Positions 60,196 to 64,000 of a stretch of 64,000 nucleotides of DNA are shown in pieces (position 1 is the stretch's first letter; each line of letters begins with the position of its first letter). The stretch is from Notolepis coatsorum (Eukaryota > Chordata > Actinopteri > Aulopiformes > Paralepididae). Made by a program: the position numbers and the translations under genes. The stretch covers positions 13,650,598-13,714,597 of the forward strand of contig OZ020593.1 of the NCBI GenBank assembly GCA_963971535.1, written 5' to 3'. The notes under the pieces are model-generated. The model saw only the letters and a program-made list of their open reading frames with translations, ran no database searches and was not told the DNA's origin.

Positions 60196-60785
60196 CAGTG
60201 GTTCCCAAAGTCGGGGTCGCGACCCAAAGGTGGGCCGCGAGCAGCCACGGGTGGGCCGCGAGATGATTTCCAAAAAATAAAAATAAAATTAAAAAAATAC
60301 ATATTATTATTATTTTTTTTTTTTGTCAGGCCACTGAACTTAGAAGCAGGCCAGGACAGTGTTTCTAGTTGTATTCTAAAATTCTATTCTATTGTATTCT
60401 AAAATGTGACTATATGGTTTTATATTAACTTAATAAATAAACAAAAACAAAAAAATCTACTTATTTCAACGAACATTTCAAACTAAATAACAGATTATGC
60501 ACATAAAACGCTGAAAACAATCGAAGCAACAATAGTATTTTAATGAGGCTATTATTATTATCATTATTATTTTGCAACAAGTTAGCCCTCTCATAAATAG
60601 CACATATAAATGAATAACTAACTTGAACTAACTTAATAGGATTGAAGTGATATTTGGCATAAAAAATCGGTCACCTGGCAAAAAAAAAAAAAAAAAAAAA
60701 GCCTGACGATGTGCATTGGGCCGCGGCTCTCTGACGCCTTATTTTCTGGGTCCCGGCCTGAAAAGTTTGGGTTTGGGAACCCCTG
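60196..60785. mobile_element. hAT-like MITE, array copy 2
   Basis: Flanked by a perfect 8-bp TGTTATAG (60188-60195, 60786-60793), which shows insertion into a minisatellite unit. Confidence 0.85.
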
Positions 60786-60956
60786 TGTTATAGGACTGAG
60801 GTGGTGTGGAGCCAGTGGAGGTCTGTTATAGGACTGAGGTGGTGTGGAGCCAGTGGAGGTCTGTTATAGGACTGAGGTGGTGTGGAGCCAGTGGAGGTCT
60901 GTTATAGGACTGAGGTGGTGTGGAGCCAGTGGAGGTCTGTTAGGACTGAGGTGAGG

Positions 60957-61461
60957 TGGGTTAAATAGAGCCTTTTGGTGATTTTTATCTAGTTTTAGCT
61001 CCACACATTTTTATGTATGCAAAAAAAACGAACGAAAAAAAACGAATGCAAAAAAATGTACGAACTAAAACAAAAACGTAAAAAATTGACAAAAAAAAAG
61101 AACGCAAAAAATGTAACGAACTAAAACGAAAACGCAAAAAAAGAACGCAAAAAAATTTACGAACTAAAACAAAAACGCAAAAAAACGAACAAAAAAAAAG
61201 AACGCAAAAAAATTTACGAACTAAAACAAAAAAACGCAAAAAAAGAACACAAAAAAGAACGCAAAAAATTTACAAACTAAAACAAAAACGCAAAAAAATT
61301 GACAAAAAAAAAGAATGCAAAAAATTTAACGAACTAAAACGAAAACGCAAAAAAATTTACGAACTAAAACAAAAACGCAAAAAAACGAACGAAAAAATAA
61401 ACGAACGCACATTTTTTTTACGAACTAAAACAAAAACGCAAAAAAAGGAACAAAAAAAAAG
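60957..61461. repeat. A-rich ACGAACTAAAAC block 2
   Basis: Matches block 1 nearly base for base, 2,105-2,106 bp downstream, with scattered differences (for example GAATGC for GAACGC near 61316). Confidence 0.85.
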
Positions 61462-62301
61462 AGGTGGAGCCAGTGGAGGTCTGTTATAGGACTGAGGTGG
61501 TGTGGAGCCAGTGGAGGTCTGTTATAGGACTGAGGTGGTGTGGAGCCAGTGGAGGTCTGTTATAGGACTGAGGTGATGTGGAGCCAGTGGAGGTCTGTTA
61601 GGACTGAGGTGGTGTGGAGCCAGTGGAGGTCTGTTATAGGACTGAGGTGAGGTGGAGCCAGTGGAGGTCTGTTATAGGACTGAGGTGGTGTGGAGCCAGT
61701 GGAGGTCTGTTATAGGACTGACGTGATGTGGAGCCAGTGGAGGTCTGTTAGGACTGAGGTGGTGTGGAGCCAGTGGAGGTCTGTTATAGGACTGAGGTGA
61801 TGTGGAGCCAGTGGAGGTCTGTTATAGGACTGAGGTGGTGTGGAGCCAGTGGAGGTCTGTTAGGACTGAGGTGGTGTGGAGCCAGTGGAGGTCTGTTAGG
61901 ACTGAGGTGGTGTGGAGCCAGTGGAGGTCTGTTAGGACTGAGGTGATGTGGAGCCAGTGGAGGTCTGTTAGGACTGAGGTGGTGTGGAGCCAGTGGAGGT
62001 CTGTTAGGACTGAGGTGATGTGGAGCCAGTGGAGGTCTGTTAGGACTGAGGTGGTGTGGAGCCAGTGGAGGTCTGTTATAGGACTGAGGTGGTGTGGAGC
62101 CAGTGGAGGTCTGTTAGGACTGAGGTGGTGTGGAGCCAGTGGAGGTCTGTTAGGACTGAGGTGGTGTGGAGCCAGTGGGGGTCTGTTAGGACTGAGGTGG
62201 TGTGGAGCCAGTGGAGGTCTGTTAGGACTGAGGTGATGTGGAGCCAGTGGAGGTCTGTTATAGGACTGAGGTGGTGTGGAGCCAGTGGAGGTCTGTTATA
62301 G

Positions 62302-62888
62302 CAGTGGTTCCCAAAGTCGGGGTCGCGACCCAAAGGTGGGCCGCGAGCAGCCACGGGTGGGCCGCGAGATGATTTCCAAAAAATAAAAATAAAATTAAAA
62401 AAATACATATTATTATTATTTTTTTTTTTTGTCAGGCCACTGAACTTAGAAGCAGGCCAGGACAGTGTTTCTAGTTGTATTCTAAAATTCTATTCTATTG
62501 TATTCTAAAATGTGACTATATGGTTTTATATTAACTTAATAAATAAACAAAAACAAAAAAATCTACTTATTTCAACGAACATTTCAAACTAAATAACAGA
62601 TTATGCACATAAAACGCTGAAAACAACCGAAGCAACAATAGTATTTTAATGAGGCTATTATTATTATCATTATTATTTTGCAACAAGTTAGCCCTCTCAT
62701 AAATAGCACATATAAATGAATAACTAACTTGAACTAACTTAATAGGATTGAAGTGATATTTGGCTTAAAAAATCGGTCGCCTGGCAAAAAAAATAAAAAT
62801 AAAAAAAAAAGCCTGACGATGTGCATTGGGCCGCGGCTCTCTGACGCCTTATTTTCTGGGTCCCGGCCTGAAAAGTTTGGGAACCCCT
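62302..62888. mobile_element. hAT-like MITE, array copy 3
   Basis: Left border as in copy 2, exactly 2,106 bp further on. The right border is shortened (GGAACCCC then TTATAGG), so the array resumes a few bases early. Confidence 0.8.
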
Positions 62889-63276
62889 TATAGGACTGAG
62901 GTGGTGTGGAGCCAGTGGAGGTCTGTTAGGACTGAGGTGGTGTGGAGCCAGTGGAGGTCTGTTATAGGACTGAGGTGATGTGGAGCCAGTGGAGGTCTGT
63001 TAGTACTGAGGTGGTGTGGAGCCAGTGGAGGTCTGTTATAGGACTGAGGTGATGTGGAGCCAGTGGAGGTCTGTTAGGACTGAGGTGGTGTGGAGCCAGT
63101 GGAGGTCTGTTATAGGACTGAGGTGATGTGGAGCCAGTGGAGGTCTGTTAGGACTGAGGTGGTGTGGAGCCAGTGGAGGTCTGTTAGGACTGAGGTGGTG
63201 TGGAGCCAGTGGAGGTCTGTTATAGGACTGAGGTGGTGTGGAGCCAGTGGAGGTCTGTTATTGGACTGAGGTGAGG

Positions 63277-63891
63277 TGGGTTAAATAGAGCCTTTTGGTG
63301 ATTTTTATCTAGTTTTAGCTCCACACATTTTTATGTATGCAAAAAAACGAACGAAAAAAACGAATGCAAAAAAATGTACGAACTAAAACAAAAACGAAAA
63401 AAAAATAACAAAAAAAAAGAACGCAAAAAATGTACAAACTAAAACAAAAACGCAATAAATTGAACAAAAAAAAAGAACGCAAAAAATGTAACGAACTAAA
63501 ACGAAAACACAAAAAAAGAACGCAAAAAAATTTACGAACAAAAACAAAAAAGCAAAAAAACAAACGAAAAAAAAAGAATGCAAAAAAAATGTACGAACTA
63601 AAACAAAAACGCAAAAAACGGAACAAAAAAAAAGAACGCAAAAAATGTACAAAAAAAAAGAACGCAAAATATGTAACGAACTAAAACGAAAATGCAAAAA
63701 AATTTACGAACTAAAACAAAAACGCAAAAAACGGAACAAAAAAAAAGAACGCAAAAAATGTACAAACTAAAACAAAAACGCAAAAAAATTAACAAAAAAA
63801 AAGAACGCAAAAAATGTAACGAACTAAAACGAAAACGCAAAAAAATGTACGAACTAAAACAAAAACGCAAAAAAAGGAAAAAAAAAAAAAA
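63277..63891. repeat. A-rich ACGAACTAAAAC block 3
   Basis: The same composition as blocks 1 and 2 but about 110 bp longer and rearranged, so this copy is older or independently expanded. Confidence 0.85.
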
Positions 63892-64000
63892 GAGGTGGAG
63901 CCAGTGGAGGTCTGTTATAGGACTGAGGTGGTGTGGAGCCAGTGGAGGTCTGTTAGGACTGAGGTGGTGTGGAGCCAGTGGAGGTCTGTTATAGGACTGA

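Larger units (their letters stand above)
57778..64000. repeat. 36/38-bp minisatellite with higher-order structure
   Basis: Unit GGACTGAGGTGGTGTGGAGC plus CAGTGGAGGTCTGTTA(TA). Units of 36 and 38 bp mix in a fixed order. The array is broken by hAT-like copies at 58126, 60196 and 62302 and by A-rich blocks. The segments 58681-60785 and 60786-62888 have the same internal order and nearly the same sequence. The array runs off the window's right edge. Confidence 0.95.

Noticed and set aside
57677-63994. Frames with repeated MEPVEVCYRTEV and RFFVLVRKFFC
   Set aside because: By-products of the 36/38-bp minisatellite and the A-rich blocks.

Overview
This is vertebrate nuclear DNA, most likely from a teleost fish. 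The evidence is one spliced gene with a clear vertebrate orthologue (klhl10), V-SINE-like and L2/CR1-, Rex- and L1-type retroposons, many small hAT- and piggyBac-like elements, and a very high microsatellite load. I cannot name the species. I saw no operons, rRNA genes, genuine tRNA genes or CRISPR arrays.

The only host gene I can support is klhl10 on the minus strand. Five exons between 13524 and 8148 assemble in phase to about 557 codons: BTB, BACK and six kelch repeats. Its first intron holds two L2-type LINE copies, one inserted antiparallel into the other. A (GGCA)n tract fills much of its last intron. A cluster of CRE-like octamers lies 170-240 bp upstream of its start codon.

Layout. 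1-8 kb: a piggyBac-like element, a V-SINE, a solo LTR, a 5'-truncated LINE encoding a restriction-like endonuclease embedded in (TG)n, and a hAT relic. 8-13.5 kb: klhl10. 13.5-19 kb: mostly unassigned, with a hAT-like element and a six-fold array of CTCF-like motifs. 19-25.5 kb: layered LINE and MITE debris, a long palindrome and a small TG...CA element with a tRNA-like core. 25.5-47 kb: LINE 3' ends, tandem repeats (a 485 bp AGT tract and about 49 copies of a 33-bp unit), paired inverted hAT elements and nested SINEs. 47-53 kb: a 44-bp minisatellite interrupted by a nearly complete LINE and by a solo LTR. 53-57 kb: a LINE ORF1 fragment ending in about 500 bp of GAA, and an L1-type fragment. 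57.2-64 kb: a 36/38-bp minisatellite in which a hAT-like element and an A-rich block have been co-amplified as a higher-order repeat of about 2.1 kb.

The window reads as a transposon graveyard around one testis-type gene. Many element borders are clear because target-site duplications survive (TTAA, TA, 4-bp LTR-type, 8-bp hAT-type, 11-14-bp retroposon-type). Family names beyond superfamily are inferences from motifs, not database matches. I found no convincing new multi-gene system. The most novel-looking items are the (TG)n-associated endonuclease LINE, the 2.1 kb higher-order repeat, the CTCF-like array and the tRNA-cored TG...CA element.
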